Source of the DNA: Megalobrama amblycephala
Lineage: Eukaryota > Chordata > Actinopteri > Cypriniformes > Xenocyprididae
Assembly: GCF_018812025.1 (NCBI RefSeq)
Contig: NC_063045.1
Coordinates: 54,894,457-54,958,456 of the forward strand
Length of the DNA stretch: 64,000 nt
Direction of reading: 5' to 3'
A program made the position numbers and the translations under genes. Below the pieces are notes generated by a model. That model worked only from the letters and a program-made list of their open reading frames with translations, was not told the origin of the DNA and made no database searches. This document shows, piece by piece, positions 1 through 10,573 of the stretch. Every line of letters starts with the position of its first letter. Positions within the stretch are counted from its first letter, which is position 1.

Positions 1-189
1 TGATGTTTTTGTTTGCTTATGCATGACACCTCATATTTCTTGTCGCATACATTTTTATTTCTTAACCTAACATATATACTGACTTTATTTAACTTGCGTT
101 GTTCATTCTTTATCTTTAATAAATATATTTCTTTATATGAACAATCCACGTGGTCTTCCCTTTGTTTACATAGCCTAGAATAGGCAGAA
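1..189. other. AT-rich flank, no feature seen
   Basis: AT-rich sequence without a recognisable gene or repeat boundary. Confidence 0.4.
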
Positions 190-433
190 TGTAACAATAG
201 CTAATTTATTAAACAAGGTAACAGAACAGCTAACACTCAAAAAACAAGGTACACAACAACAAGAATGGACCAGGAGTGCAGGGAAATGAGTCCAACATAA
301 AGGGAGTGCTAATGACAAAGACCAGGTGCAGGGAATCCAGGGAGAGTGGGAGAGATGATGAGGGAAGTGAGTTCAGGTGTGGAACAGGGAGGATCATGGG
401 AAATGGAGTCCAGGGGAGAAGTGAACTGTAACA
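190..433 (-). mobile_element. LTR-like fragment
   Basis: Read on the minus strand this begins TGTTACAG and continues with a stretch (CTGGACTCCATTTCCCAT) that also occurs just inside the LTR-like element starting at 18842. It ends near an AATAAA-like signal (tttatt at about 210). The minus-strand 5' end abuts cctgt (434-438), the point where the paralogous block at 18456 begins, so the insertion edge is visible. The other edge has no matching 5-bp duplication, so the copy is probably truncated or rearranged. Confidence 0.5.
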
Positions 434-1025
434 CCTGTAGTAATAACAGTAAATTATGCACAATTACAGCCAAATAATTCTAAAACAAACCATAATGCCC
501 TACAAGTACATGTTGTTAATTAATATTACTCAGTACTTCAATTAATAATTACACTGGACACCTTAACATAAAGTGTAACTGAATTTGGTGCTCACATGTT
601 GACAGATGGCTTTCTGTGTGCACACACTTGAAGCACGCATATAAAGCCACCTTTCATACAGCATGCAATCCCAAATTGAGTTCTGTGGCTTATTGAATGG
701 TCAAATACACACTTATGCGTCTAAATGCTGGTCTTGGCAAGCGAAATTCAACACTTGAAAACTAATGTATAAATTTTATCTCTGCATTAGGTGACAGCAG
801 CCTAATAAAACTAGTATTTTTTACTTGAATACTTGGCTAAATCACTGAAAAACTTAAATAATGACTTTTCCAAATGACTTTATGGCTTGTTATTGAAGAA
901 ATGTTTACCAGAGGGGCTGTTAACACTTGTGCTACATGCAGAGATGATCCTCATGAGGGCAACTTCACTTCCACGTTGGCTTCCAGATTGGTCCACATTG
1001 AGCAATGGCTGAGCTTAACAAGAAC
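434..1025. repeat. Duplicated non-coding block (copy at 18456-18841)
   Basis: From cctgtagtaataacag onward this matches 18456-18841 closely over about 370 bp. The part around 800-1025 resembles 41211-41400 (tgacagcagcctaataaaac, aacaagaaccagt). It is spacer DNA of the TAAR array. No coding capacity was recognised; a 65-codon open frame inside looks like chance. Confidence 0.65.
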
Positions 1026-1033
1026 CAGTTGGG

Positions 1034-1170
1034 CAGGGCCGTGCACAGACCTTTTGAGGGGCATGTGCTGAAACTGAAAAAAAGGGCACCACCACCCCCC
1101 AAAAATTAAATTAAAAATTAACACAAAATAATAGTCTCACAAGCTTTATATCTATTCACTATTAATGACA

Positions 1171-1254
<84 letters not shown>

Positions 1255-2417
1255 TACAGGGTTTCAGGGCTTCTTTAAAAATTATTACAACAGCAATCTT
1301 CTGTGAGCCATGTGTTTGAAGATGTTTGACTTCACTGTGATCCAGGGATGTCCCTCTCAACACATTAATACACACACATTACATTCTGCATTATAAAATA
1401 TAAAGAAGCACAGTGACCTGATGATTCTGTAATGTTTTTTAGTTCCTACAACATTACTGTAGTAAAACCATGTTTTACTACGTTTATACATGTGAAGAGC
1501 GGGGAGTATACAATACTAGATTAAAATTATCTAGCGAGCAAATACATATTAACATAGTAAACATTAACCATACTGTGTGACCATATATAATACGATTAAA
1601 TGTTAATTAATTAAGTGTATGCAGATAGCCATCATAAATCAAAGAAAAAATTCCTTAGAAATGTATTTTACCTAGCTGACGACGGGGATCACTCAGTCGC
1701 TTTTTTGTCAAACTCAAATGCAGTTACGCCGGGTTTTTGACCAGCGAATATGTGCAAATGTGCAATATGTCCGTCATTAAAACGATGGCATCACATTAGG
1801 CTACGTGTTACGTCGTCATCAATAGGTTATGAGCGCTCAATTTTTCCTGTTGTAAAATACGTTTGGCCAAAATCTCAATTTATAAAAGATGTAACGTTAA
1901 TACTACTGTACTGTATGCACAGGCTATTTAAGGCTATTGTAGGCTATTGTAGGCTATTGGTATCGGCTATGACTTAGATGGCAAACGCTAGCCCCCTCCC
2001 TCTCTCTCCGCTGCCAGTCTCAGGCCTCAAATGCATAAAATATGAAACTTTATAGACATACTAATGTTTCTTTCGTAAAGACAACGTTGTAGCCTACTTA
2101 TTCAAACAACAAGATATTTATTTACCGTAGCAAGACGTTCAGCTGCTCTGCTGTGGAACTTCAGTTCGCTGCACTCAGGGGGCGGAGTTAAGAGGTTTGA
2201 CTGACAGTTTGAGCAGATCCAAAAAGCTCTTTTTAATACCTTTATTAGGCTAAATATATTTGTAAATTTATTGATTTTTTCAAGAAAATTCATTGATTTA
2301 TTCAAGAAAATAAATAAATAACATAAAACACGTAAAAAAAAAAAGGGCACTTCGGAGTGTAAGGACAAAAAGGGCATGTGCCCTGCACAGGTTGAGCCCT
2401 ACCTGTGCACGTGCCTG
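1034..2417. mobile_element. Non-autonomous hAT-like DNA transposon with 8-bp TSD
   Basis: An 8-bp direct repeat cagttggg flanks the element (1026-1033 and 2418-2425). The ends are inverted repeats: CAGGGCCGTGCACAG on the left and, read inward, CAGGCACGTGCACAG on the right. An 8-bp target duplication and CAGG-type ends are characteristic of the hAT superfamily. About 1.38 kb long, with no transposase-like frame, so presumably mobilised in trans. The paralogous spacer near 41370 (aacaagaaccagt followed by ctttgg) lacks it and acts as an approximate empty site. Confidence 0.75.
1176..1256. repeat. TA / GATA microsatellite
   Basis: A run of TA dinucleotides passes into GATATA and then GATA tetranucleotide repeats. 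It lies inside the hAT-like element and creates a spurious low-complexity open frame on the minus strand. Confidence 0.95.
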
Positions 2418-2425
2418 CAGTTGGG

Positions 2426-3355
2426 GAATCAAAGTCTTTGTATAAATTAAATATAAAACTGTTTGAACTGTATTGGTGATTTATTAGTGAGACTACAAAG
2501 CTCTAACTAAAGGCTACATTATTTTCAAATTAAATAATTTTCCATGTCTGTTTGGTGCAGCTGTGCATTATCATGCTCCATGTAAAACAGGGTTATTCGT
2601 GATGTTCTGGGGAAATCCTAGGTTGGCAGCTCCTTTCTCATACAGACCTTATCCACTGATTCATAATGAGAAGACGGACAGCTCACACCTGAACCTGATC
2701 CGGTCGACCAAAATGCATTTTAATACCAGGTGTAAACAGAACCATACACTCCACTGAATGGGTTTTCTCAGTGCAGCCAATATGAATTGATGGACATTGT
2801 TATAATTTGTGACCTCAAATTTAAATATTTTTTAAATGGTATGGCACCTTCCTATTTGTCAGACCTTTTAAACGTGAATACATCAGTTAGATGCTTGTGA
2901 TCCTCAGACAGTATTACTCTGTCTTATCCAAGATCAAGTGTAGCGAATTAACTCAAAGGGGAAATATTAATAATTATTCATAACTCAATATGATTATTAA
3001 TTATGATTAATTATGAATATGTAAATCCGTTAATCAGATTAACTGGATATAGCTACATTAAGCTTAATATTACAAACAATGAACCTGTTGTCCAGTGAAC
3101 ACTCAGTGTTGATTGTTTATTAATTCTAAGAAATGTTCATTTCCAGGTTATGGAAAAATAACATTCTTATTGTACCGTGCTTAGAGCATGTAGTCAGGAT
3201 CTAAATCACTTAAGAGGCAATTTATTAGCAGACGGAGTCAGAACCAAATATGTATTGTGCACAATCTTTATTAACTAACTCAAACGCATAACTAAACTAA
3301 CAAACACATAACATAACATGTAAGTATTGTTTCATTTTTACTTTTATAAATGTGT
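2426..3355. repeat. Duplicated block I (copy at 7308-7867 plus 9127-9255)
   Basis: From about 2642 (cagaccttatccactgattc) to about 3325 this matches 7308-7867 and then 9127-9255. The second copy is split by the 1.25-kb TTAA element at 7872-9122. Here the uninterrupted site reads aaatcacttaagaggc near 3206, a true empty site. AT-rich, non-coding. Confidence 0.85.
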
Positions 3356-3830
3356 TCAAATTGTAACACTCCTTTATTAAAAGCAGTTGTGGTAATTCTG
3401 TCTAATCGCTGGTAAAAAATAACTATTTTGTTCTAAATGCACATTTGTCTAGTGTGTAACCATTACTAAAGCCACCAATACTTATGACCCCATTATGAAA
3501 CAAATTTTAAGTTTTGACAACATAAATTACTTTGCTTGAAAATTGAGGCAATCAGTTTCCTCACTTTTTCTAACATACAGTGATGGGAAAAAAAGGTATA
3601 GATATACAGACTCAGAACTCAGAACACATGTGCAGTGCAGCTATAGAACTACCACTAAAAACTCATTGGGTTAAAGGCACATTTATATGATTTATGTAGG
3701 TAACTATTTATATTAGAATATTAGAGTTCGAATATAAGGAATTTATATTACCACAGCGAATTGTGGTCAAAAATTGATTTGGGCCATAATTATCGCTTGA
3801 AATAATAAAGTTCTACCAGAAAGACTCGGG
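3356..3830. repeat. Duplicated block II (copy at 5099-5568)
   Basis: Non-coding block with a near-identical copy at 5099-5568. Both end in the same terminal fragment of an LTR-like element (ttctaccagaaagactcggg). Here that fragment is cut at 3830 and joined directly to TAAR 3' flank (tagactgatgatttg). In the second copy the LTR-like element continues. Confidence 0.85.
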
Positions 3831-3918
3831 TAGACTGATGATTTGTGACTCTTGAGTCTACACAATAAACCAACACAAAACAATTGAACAACTTTGTCAA
3901 GTTTGCCTACCAGTTTAA

Positions 3919-4923
3919 TTACAATTGATGTTCTGTAAAAATATTGACCAGAGAGGATGCTGGCTGAAATATTTTCAGAGTTAAGATGTGTTTAACTGTC
4001 TTTTTAAACCAAGAGTAAAAAAAAGCATAGACCAGAGGATTCAGACCTGAGTTTGTGTACACAGCCCATGTCAAAACATTTATGTTTGTGGAAGAACTTA
4101 CTAATATAGAGCAGATATAGTACGGAATCCAGCACAGCAGATAAACTGTCACAATGATTCCTAATGTCAGAGCAGCTTTGCTCTCAGATTTCCTCCTCAC
4201 TGAACCTTCCATTACACATTTACCACCCTTTAGAGAGTTTATAACTTTCACTTGCTTATGTACAACATGGAAAATCCGCAAATATAAAGTTATGATCAGG
4301 ATACAAGGAGACAGAAAGGACAAAATCAGATCAATTACACTCCAGGCATAAGTAATTATAATGGAGCAATCGCCATAACACACATTTGATCTGTGTGTGG
4401 TGTTGAAATAACCATTATTAATTATAAGGGTTGTGTTATAAGCTGAGGACCAAAACCAACACAAACAGATGCTTACTAAAGTTTTAGTCATTGTTATTTT
4501 CTGTGGGTACAGTAAAGGGTGACACACAGCCACATAACGATCAACAGCAATTAACACTAAATTAATAAGAGATGCTAAAATAATCAGATTGATGATTATA
4601 GTAAACAACCCACATACATTGTTTCCAAAGTACCAACATGTCTCAATCAGTTTAATGGCTTCTGTGGGTATCACAATAAGTCCAACAAGCAGGTCAGCCA
4701 CAGCCAGAGAGAGAATGAGCAGATTTGTTGGAGTGTGAAGCTTCTTGAAGTGAGAGATGGAGATGATCACCAGCAGGTTCAGAAACACAGTCCATGCTGA
4801 CAGCAATGAAAAAAACACATACATAATATTGTATTCATGTCTGGAGCGTTTTCCCTTGATACATGATGAGTTGATGGCAGGAAAGCAGTATTGAGTCCCA
4901 TGATCCTCTGTCTCATAGGCCAT
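3919..4923 (-). CDS. Trace amine-associated receptor (teleost clade lacking Asp3.32)
   Basis: Single-exon class A GPCR of 334 residues, the usual TAAR length. Visible landmarks are an N-terminal CFPAINSSC segment with a glycosylation sequon at N18, seven hydrophobic segments, Cys104 (3.25), DRY at 128-130, CWIP at 264-267 and NPLVY at 295-299. The TAAR tail signature after TM7, normally FYPWF, reads FYSWF at 302-306, a change private to this copy. Position 3.32 is Ile111, so the classical amine-binding Asp is missing, but Asp198 sits at 5.42. Glu88 lies at the outer end of TM2. Expected role: odorant amine receptor in olfactory neurons, coupling to a stimulatory G protein. The start is the first ATG of a frame shared by all paralogs and lies 48 bp from a TATA box. 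Closest relative in the window is the 3' half pseudogene at 6512-7117. Family is certain; orthology to a numbered TAAR is not assigned. Confidence 0.95.
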   Translation of the reverse strand: MAYETEDHGTQYCFPAINSSCIKGKRSRHEYNIMYVFFSLLSAWTVFLNLLVIISISHFKKLHTPTNLLILSLAVADLLVGLIVIPTEAIKLIETCWYFGNNVCGLFTIIINLIILASLINLVLIAVDRYVAVCHPLLYPQKITMTKTLVSICLCWFWSSAYNTTLIINNGYFNTTHRSNVCYGDCSIIITYAWSVIDLILSFLSPCILIITLYLRIFHVVHKQVKVINSLKGGKCVMEGSVRRKSESKAALTLGIIVTVYLLCWIPYYICSILVSSSTNINVLTWAVYTNSGLNPLVYAFFYSWFKKTVKHILTLKIFQPASSLVNIFTEHQL

Positions 4924-5040
4924 GAGTGAGTCTCCTCCGAGTTTGTTCTGCTCTCTTTATTGTTGTTTCATTTATACAGTGTCTGGATCAGACTGACCAG
5001 CCCATCTACCGCCCACTCTGATGCTACATAATGTTGTAAT
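4924..5040 (-). promoter_or_regulatory. TAAR core promoter, TATA box at 4971-4976
   Basis: Conserved upstream block of the 3919-4923 gene. On the minus strand TATAAATGAAA stands about 50 bp before the ATG. Just upstream of it lies GTCTGATCCAGAC, an imperfect dyad, followed by a GGGCGGTAGATGGG stretch. The same arrangement is repeated at every intact TAAR gene in the window. Promoter function is inferred. Confidence 0.7.
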
Positions 5041-5098
5041 TATTTAATCATTGTATGTATTTGTGGTGAGGGGGGCGTGGTTCAGCAAGGTCTGAATT
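5041..5098. other. Upstream spacer with 25-bp Gmr1-start remnant
   Basis: The stretch ending ggggggcgtggttcagc (to about 5091) is identical in layout to 10500-10573, where a Gmr1-like retrotransposon follows. Here it joins block II sequence instead, so only the very start of the element, or its landing site, remains. Confidence 0.5.
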
Positions 5099-5568
5099 GT
5101 AACACTCCTTTATTAAAAGCAATTGTGGTAATTCTGTCTAATCGCTGGTAAAAAAAATAACTGTTTTGTTCTAAATGCACATTTGTCTAGTTTGTAACCA
5201 TTACTAAAGCCACAAATACTTATAACCCCATTATGAAACAAATTTCAAGTCTTGACAACATAAATTACTTTGCTTGAAAATTGAGGCAATCAGTTTCCTC
5301 ACTTTTTCTAACATACAGTGATGGGAAAAAAAGGTATAGATATACAGACTCAGAACTCAGAACACATGTGCAGTGCAGCTATAGAACTACCACTAAAAAC
5401 TCATTGGGTTAAAGGCACATTTATATTATTTATGTAGGTAACTATTTATATTAGAATATTAGAGTTCGAATATCAGGAATTTATATTACCACAGTGAATT
5501 GTGGTCAAAAATTGATTTGGGACATAATTATCGCTTGAAATAATAAAGTTCTACCAGAAAGACTCGGG
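5099..5568. repeat. Duplicated block II, second copy
   Basis: Near-identical to 3356-3830, with scattered substitutions and small indels. It runs into an LTR-like element at its right edge. Confidence 0.85.
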
Positions 5569-5925
5569 AGGCAAGATAACGTAACACTGATATTTATTAC
5601 CAAAAAGCAAGCAAAATATAAAGGTTAAAGTTCTTTGGCGTAGGCCCCGTCCGTAGCTCATGTCCTCAGGGTTGCAGACTTTGCGTTTCCTGCCTGAAGC
5701 TGAAGGCAGGGGCGTAGCTGCCCCCCCCGGGAGTATGGACGGGGACCATCCTGGTGGTGGTGGGGAGGATGGAGGTGAAAGTTTGCGTCAGCATCTGCGA
5801 ACTCAGACAAGTGTAAGTAGCAATCTTTTATACTTCAAGTGTCAGATAATGATTGGTTAGATCTGAGCTAATAAGTGACATAACATTTGAATCTTCCCGG
5901 CACAACTTGTGCTAGAGCTTCATTT
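5549..5925 (-). mobile_element. Solo-LTR-like element, family not identified
   Basis: Shares its organisation with 22373-22743: ttctaccagaaagactcggg at one end, an internal ttctttggcgtaggccccgt segment, a GGCAGG(A/G)GCG stretch, and a CCAATCAT(T) promoter-like segment near the other end. On the minus strand an upstream TATA-like segment and a downstream poly-A signal are arranged as in an LTR. Boundaries are approximate and no target duplication was confirmed. Confidence 0.55.
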
Positions 5926-6003
5926 CGGAAACACAGACCATGCTGATAGCAACTATAGAAACATAAATGATATTGCACTCATGACTTGAGTCTCATAGGC
6001 CAT
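5926..6003 (-). pseudogene. TAAR 5' remnant
   Basis: The minus strand from 6003 reads ATGGCCTATGAGACTC, the start of the TAAR coding region. It then jumps, after a deletion, to a degraded TM1 part (hallmark sequence around aacacagaccatgctgatagcaac). Only about 75 bp survive before the LTR-like element. The upstream TAAR promoter block is still attached, so this was a separate gene copy. Confidence 0.75.
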
Positions 6004-6427
6004 GAGTGAGTCTCCTCTTGTTAGGAATTTGTTCTACTCTCCTTAATGTCCTTTCATTTATACAGTGTCCGTCTGGATCAGACTGACCAACCCATCTACC
6101 ACCCACTATGATAATGATGCATAATGATTTGATTATTTAATTATTTATTATTATTTTAAAACTTGTTTAGGTACATAATAATGTGATTTTTTATATATCA
6201 ATAAATAATATTATTCTCTTTGAGATGTTTTACTCCTCCTGTTATAAGCCATTTTCAACATTCACTTTGTGATTTTACATCTAAACCATGCACAATGATA
6301 ATACATCTAACCCTTAAACAGTTCTGTATGACTGTCTTCTATTTGTCATTGTGTTTTTGATTTATGATAACACATGAAAGAATGAAGATGAAGAATAAAG
6401 TACATAATACTTTATCATTTATTCCAG
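6004..6427 (-). other. Relict TAAR promoter and upstream flank
   Basis: Contains the conserved upstream block (TATA at about 6056-6061, gtctggatcagactgacc, catctaccaccc) belonging to the 5926-6003 remnant, then AT-rich spacer. The whole of 5569-6427 is absent from the paralogous position at 3830/3831. Confidence 0.65.
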
Positions 6428-6511
6428 TAGACTGATGATTTGTGACTCTTGAGTCTACACAATAAGCCAACACAAAACAATTGAACAACTTTGTCAAGTT
6501 TGCCTACCAGT

Positions 6512-7117
6512 TTAATTACAATTGATGTTCTGTAAAAATATTGACCAGAGAGGATGCTGGCTGAAATATTTTCAGAGTTAAGATGTGTTTAACTGTATTT
6601 TTAAACAAAGAGTTAAAAAAAAAGCATAGACCAGAGGATTCAGACCTGAGTTTGTGTACACGACCCATGTCAAAACATTTATGTTTGTGGAAGAACTTAC
6701 TAATATAGAGCAGATATAGTACGGAATCCAGCACAGCAGATAAACTGTCACAATGATTCCTAATGTCAGAGCAGCTTTGCTCTCAGATTTCCTCCTCAAT
6801 GAACCTTCCATTACACATTTACCACCCTTTAGAGAGTTTATAACTTTCACTTGCTTATGTACAACATGGAAAATCCGCAAATATAAAGTTATGATCAGGA
6901 TACAAGGAGACAGAAAGGACAAAATCAGATCAATTACACTCCAGGCATAAGTAATTATAATGGAGCAATCGCCATAACACACATTTGATCTGTGTGTGGT
7001 GTTGAAATAACCATTATTAATTATAAGGGTTGTGTTATAAGCTGAGGACCAAAACCAACACAAACAGATGCTTACTAAAGTTTTAGTCATTGTTATTTTC
7101 TGTGGGTACAGTAAAGG
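6512..7117 (-). pseudogene. TAAR 3' half pseudogene
   Basis: Nearly identical to the 3' part of the 3919-4923 gene, covering TM4 to the C terminus, with Asp5.42 retained. An extra base in the A-rich run near 6610-6622 shifts the frame just after the NPLVYAFF segment. The 5' half is missing: at 7117/7118 the match stops in the second intracellular loop and antisense Gmr1 gag sequence follows. A 239-codon open frame (6578-7297) therefore fuses retrotransposon antisense to receptor sequence. The 5' piece at 10239-10408 could be its separated partner. Confidence 0.9.
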
Positions 7118-7295
7118 ACCGCGAGAGGTTCCGGAGCTGGATCGACCGGGAGGTTCGCACGGAGACCATCGGGCAGCCGGCTGTGCCCACCCACCTGCCC
7201 CTGAATAAAATGGGTCCCCTCGACGACCCCGAAGCCTTCCTCGACCTTTTCGAACGCTCTGCCGAGGCGAGTGGTTGGCCGCGGGACCAATGGTC
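7118..7295 (+). mobile_element. Fragment of Gmr1-like gag
   Basis: About 175 bp matching 10768-10920, the SCAN-like gag segment of the Gmr1-type element (codes for a KMGPLDDPEAFLDLFE stretch). It is joined to the TAAR 3' half on the left and to duplicated block I on the right. The left junction shares AGGAC with the gag sequence, which suggests a microhomology join. Confidence 0.85.
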
Positions 7296-7307
7296 AATGG
7301 TCAATCA

Positions 7308-7867
7308 CACAGACCTTATCCACTGATTCATAATGAGAAGACGGACAGCTCACACCTGAACCTGATCCGGTCGACCAAAATGCATTTTAATACCAGGTGT
7401 AAACAGAACCATACACTCCACTGAATGAGTTTTCTTAGTGCAGCCAATATGAATTGATGGACATTGTTATAATTTGTGACCTCAAATTTAAATATGTTTT
7501 AAATGGTATGGCACCTTCCTATTTGTCAGACCTTTTAAACGTGAATACATCAGTTAGATGCTTGTGATCCTCAGACAGTATTACTCTGTCTTATCCAAGA
7601 TCAAGTATAGCGAATTAACTCAAAGGGGAAATATTAATAATTATTCATAACTCAATTATGATTAATTATGAATATGTAAATCCGTTAATCAGATTAACTG
7701 GATATAGCTACATTAAGCTGAATATTACAAACAATGAATCTGTTGTCCAGTGAACACTCAGTGTTGATTGTTTATTAATTCTAAGAAATGTTCATTTCCA
7801 GGTTATGGAAAAATAACATTCTTATTGTACCGTGCTACTTAGAGCATGTAGTCAGGATCTAAATCAC
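7308..7867. repeat. Duplicated block I, second copy (left part)
   Basis: Matches 2642-3208. The remaining part continues at 9127 after the TTAA element. Confidence 0.85.
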
Positions 7868-7871
7868 TTAA

Positions 7872-9122
7872 AGCTGCTGTAGGGAGTTTTTAGAAAACGT
7901 TGACTTAGCCTGAAAATTTGAACAAGCACAAATCACAGGTCACTCCCCCTTGCTCTCTGCTGCGCTACAGCCCTCCCTCCACAGCTCCTCCCCCATCACA
8001 ACAGAGCCTGCCGTGAACGCGCAGGCTAGTAAGGCGGATAAACAGTTATGGCACATTCACTGGTACAGACGAAACATCAACAATATGATTTACACTATGG
8101 CCTGCCCATACTTTGACTACAATCTTGGTCCTCAAAACATTACGTATTTTGCAATACATGTAATGTAACTATATGACATTGCACTATTTCTATAAGTAAT
8201 AAAGAGCTAGTATGATAATATAACGGTAACTAACGTTACAGTATGCAAGTAATTATTCTATCGATATGTAATGCTAAATAAGGTTTGCTAGTACATTATT
8301 TCAGCAACATGACAAGCCAGTGAATTAGTAGGTTTCAATAGTTGCTTTGCACAGTGCGTGACATTTTATCTGTATGTTATGCGGCTAGAGTTTTGACACC
8401 GAGTCAATGGGCTCCGACGAGGAATTCACACCCGCAGCGACTTCGAGGAGTCAACGGGCGGGGAGAAGAGGAAGCCGTGGTGTGCGCGGAGCATCAGGCA
8501 GGGGACGGGCAGGCCTGTTTTGAAATTATCTTAGTTGTGTAGTTCTTAAAAAATTAAACAAATCAAGCAGGGATACTTACTTGTCAAGCAGAAATGTGGC
8601 TGACTCTGCATCGGTTTTTAATCCTTACAGGACACGTAGCTCCCTCCACCTCGGAAAAGCCGCTCCGATATTTACCCTCGTTTTATTTCGGGCTCTATCT
8701 AATTCGTTCTTTTTGGCTTTTTTATCATCGTCATCTGTCTTTTTCCGTTTACCCGTCTTTATTTTGTGAGCAGGTGCCACTCGAGGAATTGGCAGTTTGG
8801 ATTGTTTTTCCGCCATGAGCAAAGCTGCGGCACACCAGTAATCTTGCATTTGAATGCCTGTACGCGCTCTGCATGAGAGGAGTGTGATCAGCGCGCACGC
8901 GAGCTTGATTGACACTGCTAAGACACTCCTCCTGGCTCTGATTGGTTGTTTCTTACCGGGAGCGGTGTATTTCTGCAAATGGCAATAGGACCACTGGGAG
9001 GAGCCAGAGGAGCTTGATTTTTTTCACAGATTATCTGTCTCATATTCTACTATCTGGACATAATGACAGATTTAACAAATATGTAAAAAAATATATTTTT
9101 ACAAAAGTTACCTACTGCAGCT
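7872..9122. mobile_element. Non-autonomous DNA transposon at TTAA, carrying an exon-like segment
   Basis: The empty allele is present in the window near 3206 (cacttaagagg). Comparison defines an insert with inverted ends AGCTGCTGTAGG and, read inward from the right, AGCTGCAGTAGG, bordered by TTAA on both sides (7868-7871, 9123-9126). TTAA duplication is typical of piggyBac-type elements; TA duplication (Tc1/mariner style) cannot be excluded because the target is TTAA. No transposase frame is seen. About 1.25 kb. Confidence 0.8.
8629..8816 (-). other. Exon-like basic segment inside the TTAA element
   Basis: Minus-strand open stretch from an ATG at 8816: about 62 residues beginning MAEKQSKLPIPR, with a Lys/Asp-rich run (KRKKTDDDDKKAKK) and a RARNKTRVNIGAAF segment. 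It stops one codon after a good splice-donor match (CCT/GTAAGG at 8628/8629), so it may be a first coding exon picked up by the transposon. I recall similar segments in many predicted fish proteins, but cannot verify that here. Function unknown. Confidence 0.4.
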
Positions 9123-9126
9123 TTAA

Positions 9127-10238
9127 GAGGCAATTTATTAGCAGACGGAGTCAGAACCAAACATGTATTGTGCACAATCTTTATTAACTCACAAACTTTA
9201 TTAACTCACAAACGCATAACTAAACTAACAAACACATAACATAACATAACATAACATACATAGGTCACACACATACATAAGTAAGGATGAGTAATGATAG
9301 AGTTGAACTGGAAGAGGTACTGTTACTAGAGCTATGGGAAAAAGTCAAAGGCAATCTGGAAAAGAATCATCAGTTTCCTCAGTAATAAAACACCTTTGCT
9401 GACAAAGGTAAGTTTTACAAATCAATACTAAATCGCTGTTTAGTGTTCAAATGTACGATACTTACAAGATGCCTTTAGGCTGAGGAGCATTGGATGTGCC
9501 ATCTGAGGCGAGATCTTGAGGATTCAGTCCGAAGTTGTTGCCAGTATCTTCTGCGTTGGATGGAGTACTATGAAACAACTTATAGATGAGCACATGGCTT
9601 GGTTGTAGGCCGAGGCACGGCAGGCCTCCAGGCCTTGGCCTGGAGAGGCCTGCAGCAAGGAGGTCCGTTCGGTCGTCCAGAAGCAAGGAGAAGAGGGGGA
9701 GTGGCATTGTTCTCTAGCTTTTAACCTCTGGTCAAAGTCCAACCTCTTAAAGTTGATGTAGCCAATGAAGGTGTTGTATTTCCGGGCGAAAACACACCTC
9801 CTGTCAGGGCTTTTATGACCAATAAAGATTAACAAGCTGAGTTTTTGAATAAGAACTATTAAAGATTTTTGTAATACTGATGTGTTGCACAGGTATGGAC
9901 ATACCGCATACACAAGCATATAAATCTTTTCGATACAAACTCATAGACACTAAACATGGCATGATTGAAGTTACTTTATATGTATCATAAAACATACACA
10001 TACATACGTGAATACAATGATTGTAATACAGCAACAGTAATAATGGATACCATTTCCTGGGAATGTGCATGTTTATTTATAGAACAGTTTGTCTATACAT
10101 TATCGAAGTTACAGTCTTATCTTCTTAGTCTTGCATTTCATTCATTCTAACTCTTGTTTTCTTAAATTTACTGATGTCTTGTTACTACTACTGTCTTTTA
10201 TTTTATTCTTTTCTCTGTACAGCACAGTGGTCAACTTT
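9127..10238. other. Block I tail, then unrecognised spacer
   Basis: 9127-9255 is the right part of duplicated block I, with a short ataac tandem at its end. From 9256 to 10238 nothing was recognised. The open frames on both strands are short and lack any family signature. Confidence 0.5.
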
Positions 10239-10408
10239 TGAGAGATGGAGATGATCACCAACAGGTTCAGAAACACAGTCCATGCTGACAGCAATGAAAA
10301 AAACACATACATGATATTGTATTCATGTCTGGAGTTTTCCCTTGATACATGATGAGTTGAAGGCAGGAAAGCAGTATTGAGTCTCATGATCCTCTGTCTC
10401 ATAGGCCA
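10239..10408 (-). pseudogene. TAAR 5' fragment, frameshifted
   Basis: The minus strand from the ATG at 10408 encodes the TAAR N terminus through TM1. A 2-bp loss in the segment that reads gagcgttttccc in intact paralogs (here gagttttccc, about 10333) shifts the frame before TM1. Homology ends abruptly at about 10239, next to unrelated sequence. The promoter block is intact upstream. Confidence 0.88.
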
Positions 10409-10573
10409 TGAGTGAGTCTCCTCCGAGTTTGTTCTGCTCTCTTTATTGTTGTTTCATTTATACAGTGTCTGGATCAGACTGACCAGCCCATCTACCGCCC
10501 ACTCTGATGCTGCATAATGTTGTAATTATTTAATCATTGTATGTATTTGTGGCAAGGGGGGCGTGGTTCAGCG
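10409..10573 (-). promoter_or_regulatory. Relict TAAR promoter next to Gmr1 insertion
   Basis: Same block as 4924-5091, with TATA at about 10456-10461 and the GTCTGATCCAGAC dyad. It precedes a frameshifted fragment, so it probably drives nothing useful. The Gmr1-like element begins at its far end. Confidence 0.6.

Noticed and set aside
1118..1375. 85-codon minus-strand frame
   Set aside because: Driven by the TA/GATA microsatellite.
9462..9919. 81 and 131 codon minus-strand frames
   Set aside because: Overlapping frames without recognisable domains, in repeat-rich DNA; left as unrecognised spacer.
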